Shown: positions 12,204-24,123 of the stretch, in pieces
Layout of the letters: each line of letters begins with the position of its first letter
Position numbering within the stretch: the first letter of the stretch is position 1
Source: Serripes groenlandicus
Taxonomy: Eukaryota; Mollusca; Bivalvia; Cardiida; Cardiidae
DNA: 64,000 nucleotides
NCBI GenBank assembly: GCA_031761405.1
Contig: JASEVX010000006.1
Span: 28,715,627-28,779,626 of the forward strand
Direction of reading: 5' to 3'
Notes under the pieces: generated by a model
Seen by the model: the letters and a program-made list of their open reading frames with translations, nothing else
Database searches by the model: none
Told to the model about the DNA's origin: nothing
Program-made: the position numbers and the translations under genes

Positions 12204-13267
12204 CAAGAGGCCCATGAGGGCCGATGCTCTGCTGGGATGGTTCTTTGGTCATTTTCAATCCAGAGCATGTATGTATGGTGAAGATCGGATAGTAAATGGA
12301 GGCTCTATTGTGTTCACAAGCTGTATTATAGCAATTTTGACAATTTCAAGGGCCATAATCCAGTCATGAAAGGGCACATCTGGCTGGTTTTCGAAAGGAA
12401 CCGAGCTCTCATCAATATTTAACTACTATCTAAGTTTGTTGAAGACCAGCTAGTAAATGAGGCCTCTATTGTGTTCACAAGCTCTATTATAACAATTTTG
12501 GCAAATTCAAGGGTCATAATCCAGCCTTGCATGGGCGGATCTGGCTGGTTTGCAAAATGAACCAAGCTCTTATCAATTATTTAACTACTATCTAAGTTTG
12601 GTGAAGATTGAATAGTAAATGGAGGCTCTATTGTGTTCACAAGCTGTATTATAGCAAATTTGACAACTCCAAGGGCCATAATCCAGTCATGCATTGGCGC
12701 ATCTGGCTAGTTTTCAAAAGGAACAAAGCTCTCATCAATATTTAACTACTATCTAAGTTTGGTGAAGATCAGATAGTAAATGGAGCCTCTATTGTAGCAA
12801 TTTTGACAATTTCAAGGGCCATAATCCAGTCTTGCATAGGCGGATCTAGCTTGTTTGCAAAAGGAACCGAGCGTTCATGGATATCTAACTACTGTATAAG
12901 TTTGATCGAGATACAATCAAAACTGAACACTGTATCGCGTTCACAAGCAATTGTCTACGGACGCCGAACACCATGCCACGGTACAAGCTCTTTAGCCAGT
13001 AGAGCTAAAAATGGCTTCTCTTGGAATTCGGCAGGCCGATACAGAAGAGATTTTTTTTTATAAATTTTGACATTTTCTTCCTTTTGATGCCACAGGAATT
13101 TAAATCTGTACACACGTTTTGATGAAGACGACCTAGGAAATTTGGTTGAAATTGGACCAGAAGTTTCAGCGATAAAGATTTGAACAGATGACGTGTGACA
13201 TACGAAGTCCAGATGGTGAGTGATCAAAACAGATCAACTTCAGCGTTCAGCTCAGGTGATCTTAAAG
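12204..13267 (+). mobile_element. HINE/pearl-like element with 161-162 bp core repeats
   Basis: Starts CAAGAGGCCCATGAGGGCC (terminal hairpin GGCCCATGAGGGCC) and ends near CAGCTCAGGTGATCTTAAA, as does the element ending at 47598. Four core repeats carry AGTAAATGGAGGCTCTATTG at 12291, 12452, 12613 and 12775, spacing 161, 161 and 162. Each has TTTGACAATTTCAAGGGCC and GCATGGGCGGATCTGGCTGG variants. A 3' segment with GATGCCACAGGAATTTAAA follows. Similar 3' sequence also lies upstream at about 12020-12190, suggesting that a second, 5'-truncated element precedes it. Confidence 0.75.
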
Positions 13268-13662
13268 CCAAGATTTGTAGCCCTATTTATTTTTTAGGCC
13301 AAATTACCTTTATTCATTCATGTTACGGAGAGTAACAAAGACCATTATTTTCTTGTTGCGGCTCGCATATATACCGGTATGCCGCTAAAGCTTGGATCAT
13401 ATTATGGTTATCACAAAGTGAAAATTTGTCTGTACATCTAGGTTTGTACTGGGCCCAAACTGAACTAATTATACAATCTCTTGCAACATCTCTCCCCCTC
13501 CTTCATACTCCCATCCCTAAACATACACTCACATTTCTTTGACAATGCAATAAGTTTAAATAAACGTTATCCTAAAACTATCACAGCACAAAAGATTGTC
13601 ATAATGACCCTAAAATCGTTCACTTGAGCACCAAACAACAATTGTAGTGGTTAAATTAGAAA
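13267..13662. other. Unique sequence, nothing recognised
   Basis: No gene, RNA or repeat supported. Confidence 0.4.
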
Positions 13663-13939
13663 TAACAAGAACTATCACTGAAGATGATAAATACCCCAAA
13701 ACAGCACCTTGACCTACACCACAACTTAATAAGTAAAAATGCCATAACTCTGTAAAATAACACTCAATTGTAAGACCTTTAGGATATGCACATCTCTCCT
13801 TGGTATAGAAGCTTCATGTAAAAACTTATTGAATTCCACCCAGTGGTTTGTAACAAATAAGCCGGACAAAATATGGCTTCCGACCGACAGACACAGCAAC
13901 TCCTATATACCCACTCTTCTTCGAAGGGGGGTATAATTA
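13663..13939 (+). mobile_element. Short dispersed element, copy 1
   Basis: Runs from AACAAGAACTATCACTGAAG to a terminal hairpin CTTCTTCGAAGGGGGGTATAAT, with GACCGACAGACACAGCAACTCC before the end. About 85-90% like the copy at 14345-14602, including TGGTATAGAAGCTTCATG and TTCCACCCAGTGGTTTGTAA. No open frame of note. Confidence 0.8.
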
Positions 13940-14344
13940 GGGTATAAATGTATGGCATTGAAATTTCAAAAAAAATCTAGATTGATGAACAAAAGTTTAG
14001 TTATCAATTCCCTCTCGGGCGTTATCTTTGATCAATCAACAGTTTCCAAGATATTTTGGAAAATGCCACAATTTTTAGACAAAAAAAACTTTGGACATTC
14101 TGAATGAGGGCTATCAAAGATTTGTTGGGGAAATTTGTTTGAAACTGGCTCATTGCCATAGATTGTGTTGAAAAAAAGTGGATTTCCTAAAATTTAGCTC
14201 TGGTTCCAAATGGCTTGAATAATGTTGAATTTTTGCGACAATAATGGAAATTGGCCGATTGATCCGAGCGGAGAAAAGTTTTCACAACCAGCCATGATGG
14301 AAGAGGGTCACAAAAGAAACATATAAATGCAAATCAAGACTTCA

Positions 14345-14602
14345 AACAAGAACAAGAACTATCACTGAAGATGATAAATACCCCCTAAACAGCACCTTGA
14401 CCTACACCATAACTTAATTAGTAAAATATCATGCAATTGTAACACCCCTTTAGGATATGCACATCTCCTCTTGGTATAGAAGCTTCATGTAAATTTTTAT
14501 TGAATTCCACCCAGTGGTTTGTAAGAAATATGGCTTCGGACCGACAGACTGCTTGACACAGTAACTCCTATATACCCCCTCTTCTTCGAAGGGGGTATAA
14601 TC
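14345..14602 (+). mobile_element. Short dispersed element, copy 2
   Basis: Second copy of the element at 13663-13939, same strand, about 400 bp downstream. It ends CCCTCTTCTTCGAAGGGGG (hairpin) TATAAT. Small indels separate the two copies. Confidence 0.8.
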
Positions 14603-14967
14603 AAGAACTTGACACTATGATTTTTGTAAAAGTGCAAAGTCCTCTCAAGTCTTGTTGCAAGTACATTTCTATTACAATTTGATTTTTAGGACAACACAAG
14701 AAAAAATCCTGTGAAACTTGGTTTCGATAGGCTCAGTGTTACACAAAACTCATAAATTTATTTCGATGTTATGTATTTTTCATCAATTGTTCAGTTTTAT
14801 CATGACAATTGACACTTTATTCATCTTCATGGATATCTAACTAGTATTTTGGTTTCTTACTAAAATTCCCCACTCATCTTCATAATGCTGGCGCTCTGAC
14901 TGCCACACAACATGACATTAGACTATCACAATAGGTTATCTTGAGCACTTTTTAAACTGGCACATTA

Positions 14968-15557
14968 ACAAGAGGGCCAAAACCGCTCCAGTCAAAAATA
15001 AACTCACAATTGCCCTACAATGCAAAACAGCTCCACCCCGACGGCCATCTTTTTTGACAGATCAACATGCCTTGATTGAATCTCATACAGGTTCAACAAA
15101 GGAACATTTCTACAGAACGATTTGAAAATAGGCTTCATACTTTTGGAGAAGATTTTTAAAGTTTTCATTTCATCCACATAAGGCAAAACAGCACAACCTC
15201 CTTGCTGCCATATTTTGTTGACCAATCAACATGGCTTGAAGGAATCTGATAGAGGGTCACCCAAGGACCACTTGGACAAAATCATTTGAAAATCCACTTT
15301 ATACTTTTTGAGAAGAATACTTTTAAAGTTTTCACTAAAGCCTTATAAAATGAACAACCTCGCCCTATGGCGACCTTGTTTTTGACCAATCAACAAGGCT
15401 TGAATGAATCAGAGGGTCACATAATTATATGAAAATTGGCCAACCAGTTTTGGAGGAGGAGATTTTTAAAGTTTTTCCTTTCGCTTGCCATGGAAACCAA
15501 AATTTTGCAAGGATTAAAAAATATTGAAGCAATTTCGGAAGAAGCACAGTGAAGCTA
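14968..15557 (+). mobile_element. HINE/pearl-like element abutting the next one
   Basis: Starts ACAAGAGGGCCAAAACCGCTCC and contains about three core repeats with the landmark GACCAATCAACA.GGCTTGAA, TCTGATAGAGGGTCAC and GATTTTTAAAGTTTTC. It ends ...GAAGCTAA, and the next element begins immediately with CAAGAGGGCC. The core is related to that of 18188-19436. Confidence 0.65.
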
Positions 15558-17391
15558 ACAAGAGGGCCAACCACATAGTCTTTCACAATAACGTTGTGGT
15601 CATGTATGCTATTTTCATCAAAACACACATTCTGACAAAGTTTCAACATCCTCAAATAAAAAAAACGTCTTCCAGAGTGACTTCAATTTCGCCTAGTGAC
15701 CTAGTGTTTTTTTACAGGACATGACACATATCGAACTTGGCCTAGATATCGTCAAAACAAACATTCTGATAAAGTATCATGCTGCTGAAACAAGAAATAC
15801 ACTGTAAACAAGATTTTTTTTAAATTTGGTCAAGTGATATGTTTTTGACTGGACTTGACCTATAGGGGAACATAGCTTTAATATCATCAAAACACACATT
15901 CTAACAAAGATTCAACATGCTCAAATAAACAAGAGCACCGCGTACGGCACAGACGCTCGACTGATAGGGAGAAAAAATAAATAAAAAAATGAGCTAAACA
16001 ATCAACCTTAACCGGACGACCACGCCACAGCCGCCCTAGATGACGACGCCAGGGTCATGACAATAGCTCTCGTTTTTTTCAAAAGTCGAGCTAATAAAAA
16101 ACCTTAACCGGATGACAACACCTTCAGTGTAGATTTTCTAAGTCCAAAAGGGGGGATAATTTGGTCAATATTAAGTTCAGGGTTATGGAACTTGTTGTAT
16201 CAAGTTATGTTAAGACATTGAATAAGTTTAGGAAGTTTCAAAGCTATAGGTTAAATTGTGTTTCAGTTATCACCATTTTTCACCCTTCAAAGTAGATTTT
16301 CTAAATCGAAATGGGGAGATAATTTTGTCAATACTATTTACAGAGTTATGAAACTTGTTATATAAGGTCAACTTAAGACACTCAAAAAGTTTGTGAAGTT
16401 TCAAGATATGAAAAATCATGAGTAAAAAATTGTCAAAAACCTGAGCTAAACAAAAAACCTTAACCTTACGTTTTGAAGTTTTAAGTGAAACAAATAAAGA
16501 TTTCCAGCTATATACTTTTATTATTTAACATATTATGATTATGTTTAGTGACTTTAACAGTAGTAGTTTGTTAGAAAACAGAAAAAAAGCTGAACTAAAC
16601 AAAAAACCTTAACCGGACGACGACGCCGCTGCCGACGACGCCAGGGTCATGACAATAGCTCTCGTTTTTTTCAAAAGTCGAGCTAAAAATGCTGCATTTA
16701 GACTGTTTAAACAAGATTTTATTTTTTTACCAGACATGACCCATATTCAAACTTTGCCTAGGTAGCATCAAGACAAATATTCCGACAATGTTTCAAGCTG
16801 CTGAAGCAAAACATAGTGTTAACAAGGTTTACTTTCTATTTGGCGTAGTGACCTAGTTCTTGACTGGACATGACCCATATTTGATCTATGCCTAGATATC
16901 ATCGAGACATGCACAAGCCAAAAATGCAGCTTCCAGAATGTTAAAAAGATTGTCCTTCAACCTGGCCTAGTGCCCTAGTTTTTTATCCCAAATGACCCGT
17001 ATTCGAACTTGGCCTAGATATCAAGAATAACTCTCAAGCTGCTCAAGTCAAAAATGCGGTCTCTATAGTGTAAACAAGATTGTTCTACAATTTGGCCTAG
17101 TGACCTAGATTTTGACCGGACCCGACCCATATTCAATCTTAGCCTAGATATCATCCAGGCAAATATTCTGACAAAGTTTCAACATGCTCAAGCCAAAAAG
17201 GCGTCTTCCAGAGTGTTAACAGAATTTTACTTTAATTTGGCTAGATATACAAACTAAATAAGTCTCATGAAGATTGGATGATAATAGTGGCCTCAAGAGA
17301 ATTAACAAGCAAAAATTTGACGACGGACAAACAACAAACAAAAGGCGATCACAAATACTCACTTTTAGCAATTTGAGCTATGGCGAGCTAA
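15558..17391 (+). mobile_element. HINE/pearl-like element, interrupted by a nested element
   Basis: Starts ACAAGAGGGCCAACC and ends GGCGAGCTAA at about 17391, after a GACGGACAAACAACAAAC tract. Core repeats of ~130-170 bp show GGCCTAGTGACCTAGTTTTTGAC, CATGACCCATATTC, CCTAGATATCATC and CAGAGTGTTAACAAGATTTT. The same core family recurs at 26158-27062. The array is split at 15930-16686 by a different element. Confidence 0.72.
15930..16686 (+). mobile_element. Nested rolling-circle-like element with internal partial duplication
   Basis: Starts CAAGAGCACCGCGTACGGC (mini-hairpin CCGCGTACGG) and ends AAAAGTCGAGCTAA. Left flank ...CTCAAATAAA and right flank AAATGCTGC together rebuild the host core, with no target-site duplication. 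The 3' segment GACGACGCCAGGGTCATGAC...GTCGAGCTAA is present twice (about 16038-16093 and 16632-16686). The structure is therefore a short full-ended unit followed head to tail by a longer 5'-truncated one. Confidence 0.75.
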
Positions 17392-18187
17392 AAACTGCAT
17401 CACTTGGCCAAATGTAAGAAACGTTTAATTTAAGACTCTTTTACAATGGTTTATCAAACTTATTACTTGTTAAAGTGTTATCTATAGATCAATGGTGAGG
17501 GTTACAGGGCCAACAGGGGCCTCATGTTTTATCAATCAACATATACTGAACACACAATAACATGTTGGTCTGAATGGCACACACTATTCTATGATTAGAT
17601 GGTTTAAAAATGAATCTGGTCAAGCTTTCGACTAAGATTTGGGCGTGCAGTTTTCCTGTCTTAAATTAATTCTCCTCTTGTCTTTTTGTACTGTTTATTT
17701 ATTGTCAGATGCTTGATAAAATCTATTCTAATCTGTTCTGTCTTAGAAAAGCCACGATAGCCTCTTTGTCTGAAAAAGAAAAAGAAAAACAAACATTGTT
17801 TTAACGATTCTTACTAATGCTTCAGCCCCCTAATCTACAAAAAACAAAAAATACATTTAACATACAATTACGATGTTCTGCTGACACAATGCATTTACTA
17901 AATTAGTTAAAGAGTATTCTGATAGCTGTGAAAGTACATAATTTTAGAATAATGGCATTTTTCTGCCTTTCTGATGCCGCAGCAAACAAAGTTCTTTATA
18001 GAATTTATATCTTTGAACAACTTTGGAAGAGGATCCCCCGAATAACACTCCTATTAAGTTTGGCTGAAATTCTTCCAGTGGACAAGGAGAAGATGTCATT
18101 TGAAGCTTAAAGTTTACTGAATCTAGTTCTTTCATGATACCATATTTTATTCATAGCAAATAAGATCAACATAATTATATCATTAAA
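17392..18187. other. No gene seen; fragments of element 3' ends
   Basis: At about 17935-18115 there is a stretch resembling the 3' segment of the HINE-type elements (TTTCTGCCTTTCTGATGCCGCAG, GAAATTCTTCCAGTGGACAAGG). The small open frames there on both strands are therefore repeat shadows. The rest is unrecognised. Confidence 0.4.
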
Positions 18188-19436
18188 CAAGAGCCCAAGA
18201 GGGCCAGTATCGCTCCACTGTCATGAAAAAAAATAACCCTGCCTTATGTTGTTTATCTTTTACCAAATTAATGACATGAGGAAATAAAGTATATTCACAT
18301 GTAATTATATAAAAATTCAGCAAGTTGATTTCAGGATAATTCGTTTAAAGATTTTGCCGTTTGGCCCTTTTTTCATACCACAGTATCCAAAATATATGAA
18401 GGAATCTTTGAGAGAACATTGTGAGGTTTAGGATCAATCTTGTGTAATTATATGGAAATCCATCATACACATTCTAAGGAGAAGATTTTTGCCAAGAAGC
18501 GGTAGTCAAAGTTTTAACGAGATCCAAAAGACTTGAAGGAATCTGGTCATCTAAAGAACATCCCTGTGTAATTACATGAAAATCTAGATAGCAGATTGGA
18601 AGGAGAAGATTTCAATTGCTTTTGCCTTTCAGACTCTTTGCCATGCCACAGTAGTCAAAGTTTTAAAGGGAGCCAAAAGATTTGAAGGAATCTCGTAGAG
18701 GGGCATCTAAAGAACACCTCTGTAATTACATGAAAATCCAGCAAGCAGATTGGAAGAAGATTTTTTAATTTTGTTTGTCTTTCGACCTCTTATTCATGCC
18801 ACGGTAGCCAAGGTTCTCGATGGTTCCATAACATTTTAAGGAATCTGAGAGAGAACCATATAAGTATCAATCCTGTGTAACAATATGGAAATCCATCAAA
18901 TAGATTCTGAGAAGAATTTGTTGGGCTTTTGGCCCCTTTTCCATGCCCCGTTAGTAAAATTTCTCAATTGATCCAAAAGATTTAACGGAATCTGGTAAAG
19001 GATCCCCCTAAGGATCATTCCTTTGTATTTACATAATCCAGCAAGCAGATTGGGAGAAGTTTTTTTTTAAGTTTTTGCATTTTGGGCCTTTTTCCGTGCC
19101 ATGGCGGTCAAAGTTCTCAATAGATCCCTAACATTTGAAGGAATCTGGTAGAAGGTCCCCAAAGGATTATTCCTGTGTACTTACATGAAAATCAAGCAAG
19201 CAGATTGGGAGATGATTTTTTAAGTGTTTGCATTTTGGCCCCTTTTTTCATGCTATGGTAGTCAAAGTTGTCAATGAATCCAAAAGATTTGAAGGAATCA
19301 GAGAGAGATCAATGAGAGTATGGTTCCTTTGAAGTTCTATCCCAAATTGGCCCGATGGTTACAGAGAAATTGTTTGAAGCCAAGTGTTAACGCACGCACA
19401 ACGGACAAATTGCCATGACATAAGCCAGTGGGGGTA
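18188..19436 (+). mobile_element. HINE/pearl-like element, about seven core repeats
   Basis: Starts CAAGAGCCCAAGAGGGCC. Core repeats of ~150-165 bp follow, with CCATGCCACGGTAGTCAAAG, AAAAGATTTGAAGGAATCTGG and TTACATGAAAATCCAGCAAG landmarks. A 3' segment follows with CGCACGCACAACGGACAAATTG and GACATAAGCCAGTGGGGGTAA. The end is degenerate relative to GAGCTAA. Confidence 0.7.
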
Positions 19437-20027
19437 AAAATCAGTTTTTAAACAGGTATAAATAAGTGTTTCTGGCAAAACAGTGAAAATAACACTTAAA
19501 ATTTCGCTGAAGGCAGGAAATATTAAATTGATATGTACAGGTCATAAAAAAAAATACTGTGGTCACAAACCTTTGGTCTTTCAGTTTTTGTAGACAATTC
19601 ACATACTCTCCTCGTGCGTCAGTCAAACCTGAATCAAAGAATTTTATTTTAATAAAAGCTGCTTTTTTTGCTACAATGGAATTAGAGACAAGAATATCTA
19701 ATGTTTATTTGATTTACAGAGACATGTTAAAATAGAACTTTCACTTAATCAAGTCCTATAACAGGTATGTTCATATATTACCTTTGATGTTAAGTATCTA
19801 AATATTACTGATCCTTTATTTTCTACCATAACAGGCCCTAGTGCAATAAAAATACATTTCTTATATTTTTTCTAAGAAACATTTGATTATTTTTAATATG
19901 AAGATGCATCTGTTTTATGCATCTTCTAAATGGAAGTTTGAACAGTCGCTCCATTAGGTAGGCAGTTGTTGTATACCGTTTTATTTATTCTGTATTATAA
20001 TGGGTGGACGTTCCGAGTACTGGCTGC
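19437..20027. other. Unique sequence, nothing recognised
   Basis: Only a small inverted pair GAAGATGCAT...ATGCATCTTC at about 19900-19927 stands out. Confidence 0.4.
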
Positions 20028-20255
20028 TTAACCCTTTCCCTCATAAAGACGCTTTCTGACGCCTCTGCTGCAGACGGATTTTTGAAAACATAGTAACAAA
20101 AGAAGAAATTGCACAAAACGTGCAATTTCTCCTTTTGTCACAATGTTTTCCACTTTTAGTCATAGGTTATCCATTCAATTATAGAGATTTTCTATTATTT
20201 GACAAAATATGTTAAAAGTCGTCTGCTGCAGAATTGTCATGAGGGAAAGGGTTAA
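20028..20255 (+). mobile_element. TTAA-flanked MITE, full-length (piggyBac-like)
   Basis: Flanked by TTAA on both sides with terminal inverted repeats CCCTTTCCCTCAT / ATGAGGGAAAGGG. Inside are CTGCTGCAGACGG near the 5' end, CGTCTGCTGCAG near the 3' end, and a central hairpin AAGAAATTGCAC..GTGCAATTTCTCC. Total 228 bp. TTAA target choice and CCCT termini match piggyBac-type non-autonomous elements; no transposase is present here. Confidence 0.9.
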
Positions 20256-21039
20256 TACATGTGACCAATAACACTGCTTTCCAATTAACAGCTACAGTTC
20301 ACAATGTACATAAAGAACAGTTCTTTGCAGTAAGTCATGCAAACCTCATGCATACTTCTATTTGTTGCTACACAAGTGGGTGAAGCTGAAAAAAATCAAG
20401 ATTTTAAAAAAAAGTAGGAAAAAATATTGTTTGAAATACATTTCAGCTATAATAATGACACTGATCACATGTATAGATAGATCTACATGTACAATGTACC
20501 TAATGGCAAGACAAGTCCTCATCAGCAAAAATGGGCTTTAATAGCCTTGCTAGAATTTGCTTTTAACATGACAAAACAAGTATTTTAATCAATTCAAGAC
20601 ATTTACTATGAAACTGGTGGATTAAATCTACTGGATTTATTTTGGATTTAATGGCAATTTTATGTAACACAAGTTGTGTTTGAACAGTCCCCTTTTCAAA
20701 AGTGTCACGGCCCTGGTGGCATTAATTAGGGATTTTAAAAGTTTTAATCAGTTGTCCATTAGATTGATAACTACAATTTGCGCAACCGAAATTTTCATTT
20801 GACTCTAAACTATTGAGATGCTGACAAGTTTATAGGTACAAGTATCAGTAATTATGCACAAAACACATTGCTTGCTGTTACTGGAGGACTCAAATATATT
20901 TCATGACCTCGATTTTACAAATTTGATAGCATCACAAGCCACTTTTAAGATATGTAACCAATCTCTAAATATTGATTCTGCCGGTTGTAAGCAAATGAAT
21001 TATAACAATACCAATATATCTATAAATACAAAAACAAAA
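20256..21039. other. Unique AT-rich sequence, nothing recognised
   Basis: No gene or repeat supported. Confidence 0.4.
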
Positions 21040-21852
21040 CCAGGGCACCGCAAAGCAGATGCATCCCCTCGGTATTCAATTTAAAACTATGGCCAATGAC
21101 CTAGATGTTAATGTTATGTACCAGAAAACTAACGTTATTTGTCCTTGCTTTTATTAAATTGTTATTAATGTTATGTACCAGAGAAGTAAGTGTAATTTGT
21201 CCTTATCTCCGCAATTGGCCTTTGCCAAATGACCCCACCTTTGCCCGTTGACATTTACAATCAAAAGTCTTCTAGATCTTACCATACACTAAATGTATGG
21301 CAAGTTTGGTTAATATCAGTCGAATGATGTTCAGTGTAGAGTGGTCGCAAGGTTGTTGATATGGGAAAATAGTCAGTCAAATTTTGACCTTGAAAATAAA
21401 TAGGCTTCTAGACCTTGCCATATACCAAGTTTGGTTAAGATCGGTCGAAGGATGTTAAGTGTAGAGTGGTCACAAGGTTGTTGATATGGGAAAAAACTCA
21501 GTCCAACTTTGACCTTGAAAATAAATAGCCTTCTAGAGACCTTGCCATATATACTAACTGTATACCCAGTTTGGTTAAGATCGGTCAAAGGATGTTCAGT
21601 GTAGAGTGGTCACACGGTTGTTGATATGGGAAAATAGTAGTCCAATTTTGACATTGACCTTGACCCTATGACCTTGAAAATAAATAGGCCTCTAGAGCTT
21701 GCCATATACTAACTGTATACCAAGTTTGGTTAAGATCAGTCGAAGGAAGTTCAGTGTAGAGTGGTCACAAGGTTGTTACGGACGGACGGACGAACAAACG
21801 GACAGTCCCATTACTATAACCCCTCGCAAACTTCGTTAGCCTAGGGGATAAT
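21040..21852 (+). mobile_element. Dispersed element with core repeats and ACGG tract
   Basis: Starts near CCAGGGCACCGCAAAGCAGATG and ends with a foldable CCCCTCGCAAACTTCG..GCCTAGGGG. The core repeat AGTGTAGAGTGGTCACAAGG occurs at 21333, 21458, 21598 and 21753 (spacing 125, 140, 155), with GACCTTGAAAATAAATAGGC and CCAAGTTTGGTTAAGATCGG. An ACGGACGGACGGACGAACAAACGGACAG microsatellite-like tract precedes the 3' end. A shorter direct repeat, GTTATGTACCAGA, is at 21111 and 21171. Confidence 0.7.
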
Positions 21853-22083
21853 AATGGTTGACAAAGTCACAAAAAATATTTCAAGATGTGAGGAGTTGTA
21901 TGTTTACTCTTTAGGCATTGTATCATTCTTACCATTTTCTTCTTGAAGTATAGATGCCAACAGTTCTTCACTCTCTTCCACTATGGTTGTAACCCAACAC
22001 AACCTTTCTTTCAACCTTAATGCTGAAACAAAATTACAATTTGTATTATTATTTTGCATAAAATCTGATTTGGTTTTCAACAA

Positions 22084-22332
22084 TTTTTCAGTCATATCAC
22101 GGCGGCCAGTTCACCTACTTATATGTTTCCAGGGTTTCTCACATCAGTACTCCATTCAACATACATTCCAAGCAACTGGCTGCTTTTCCACATAGACTGT
22201 TAGCCCATTGGTGAAAGACAAATGACTTTTGTCAATCATTGTAAAGAATATCAGTCGAGCTGGGGTTCGAACTCACAACCGCTAGATTGACAGCCAGCAT
22301 TGCTACTGACTGAGCTACAGGAGCTCGGCAAA
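22084..22332 (-). mobile_element. SINE, tRNA-derived head with A and B boxes
   Basis: On the minus strand the element starts with the A box TAGCTCAGTCAG (plus-strand complement about 22306-22317), and the B box GAGTTCGAACCCC lies about 22262-22274. This is a normal tRNA-like spacing, followed by the family body and the tail GTGATATGACTGAAAA. Both Pol III promoter boxes are well conserved, so the copy is fairly young. Resembles the V-SINE type (RUDI-like) reported in bivalves; the family name is inference. Confidence 0.88.
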
Positions 22333-22375
22333 AATAATCAGATTTTGTATTCAACTGTTGTTCTAATGTGTTTCA

Positions 22376-22556
22376 TTAACCCTTTCCCTGATACAAAGAA
22401 TTGCAGCAGATGACTGAGATCTTCTGGGCAAAAAATATAGAGTTGAAAACATTGTGGCAAAAGGAGAAATTGCTCGTTTTGAGCAATTCCTCCTTTTGTC
22501 ACGAAGTTTTCAAAAGTAGTCTGCTGCGGAGGCGTCTTTATGAGGGAAAGGGTTAA
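22376..22556 (-). mobile_element. TTAA-flanked MITE, internally deleted
   Basis: TTAACCCTTTCCCTGATA ... TATGAGGGAAAGGGTTAA, 181 bp. The central hairpin GAAATTGCTCGTTTTGAGCAATTCC has GCTC/GAGC rather than the GCAC/GTGC arms of the 20028 copy, so a separate lineage exists. Confidence 0.85.
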
Positions 22557-23827
22557 ATCCATGTCCAAACTCCTGATATGGTTCACTTGTGCCCACTTCT
22601 AACTTATACAGGATCAGAAAACATTTAGAATTAAAAAGAAAACCAGGTTTAACCCCAAGGGTTTAGAATCGTGATAAAATTGCATTTATTAAAATCTTAC
22701 ACATATGTTTTACTCAGCATCACAAGGTAGTTGAGCTGTTCATTGAATAGTCTTGCTTCACCTACCTGCTTTCTTACCCCAAAATAATTTGTTTCTGCCA
22801 TGTCCAATATGATCAGCAAGGTGTCATTTTAAGGGCTTTCTGTCTCCTTCGAGTTCTTTTAACCCCACAAAACTTTCAATTACACAAGATCTTAAGCTCA
22901 AAGAAGATGCCTCATGTTTTGCCATGTTAAGGTTGCACCAAGATCTACCTGAAATATTAAAATACGAGACTGTAACCTCTTAAAAAATAAAACACATCTG
23001 CAGCAGACGTCTATGCAAAAATAAGTCATTTATTGAATAAAGTTGAAAATATAATTGCAAAAGAAGATCTAGCTTTTCCTTTGCAACCATGTTTTCATAT
23101 GTCTCTTGCTGAAGATGTGCCAATATGTGGGAACCAGTTAAGTACAGTGAAACCTCGGTGGCTTGAATTCGTAGGGCCCAAAATGAATAGTTTCGCTTAT
23201 CCAAAGTTTGAATCTTGGAAAATACGAAGATTTTTTTTATCCTGATTATATTCATGTTGTTTGTGTTATGAAAATGCACAAATAATAATACCAGAGTGTT
23301 TTCTATTGATGGTAGACATTTTTATGATGGTATGATGGTAATTATTTAAAGAAAGAAATGTAGTCTACAGTTTTATTTCTGTTTTCTAATTTAATACCTT
23401 TTGTACATGGGATCAACATAACCAATATAATGTCCCGTGTTTATCTCCATGCTGCTTGTATCATTATAGCAAAATAAAGTTCACTTACAGTGAATAGAAT
23501 GATTAAACGGCCACAGAAGAAAGTATGAATTGTTCTTTTTTCCATGTGACTACTTCTCAAAATCGGCATAAAGTATTTTATTTATAAACAATAAACATTT
23601 TTATGTCAGTGGCTATGCAACATATTTCCTAATTTTTTTGATATTGATTATACTCACAGGTCTCATGGGAGTGTGGTTTTAAAAAGCGATCTTAAACAGA
23701 GATTTATATAACAAACACATCATTGAAATGTCATTGTGATAAATATGATTATGAACTGTCTTATTCAACACAACAAACAGATGATGAGATTAATTGAATT
23801 TGCCTGTTCAAGCTATTGTAACCATGT
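22557..23827. other. No gene seen; one MITE relic
   Basis: About 22990-23120 looks like a decayed MITE (CACATCTGCAGCAGACGTC, ATTGCAAAAGAAGATC, AACCATGTTTTCATATG), without recognisable ends. The overlapping open frames on both strands here are read through it. The remainder is unrecognised. Confidence 0.35.
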
Positions 23828-24123
23828 TTGATTGATTGGGATTTAACGGCGTTTTCAACAATTATTCAGTCATATCACGGCGACCAGTTCACCTACTCAT
23901 ATGTTTCCAGGTTTTATCACGCCAGTCACTCCACACATTACACTTTCCAAGGAACTGTCTGCTTTTCCACATAGACTGTTAGCACTTTGGTGAAAGACAA
24001 AAGACGCCGGTCACAGTGTCAGACCTTTGTCAAACGTCGGAAAGAATGTTGCCGAGCTGAGGTTCAAACTCTCAACCCCTGGATTGACAGCCCACATTGC
24101 TACCGACTGATCAATGGGGGCTC
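23828..24123 (-). mobile_element. SINE, full length with 3' tail
   Basis: The minus-strand tail reads GTCGCCGTGATATGACTGAA, TTGTTGAAAACGCCGTTAAA and CCCAATCAATCAAAC, the complete 3' end of the family. The B box complement AGGTTCAAACTCTCAACCCC lies at about 24059-24078 and the A-box region (CTACCGACTGATCAATGGGG) is degenerate. About 80% similar to 22084-22332. Confidence 0.85.
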
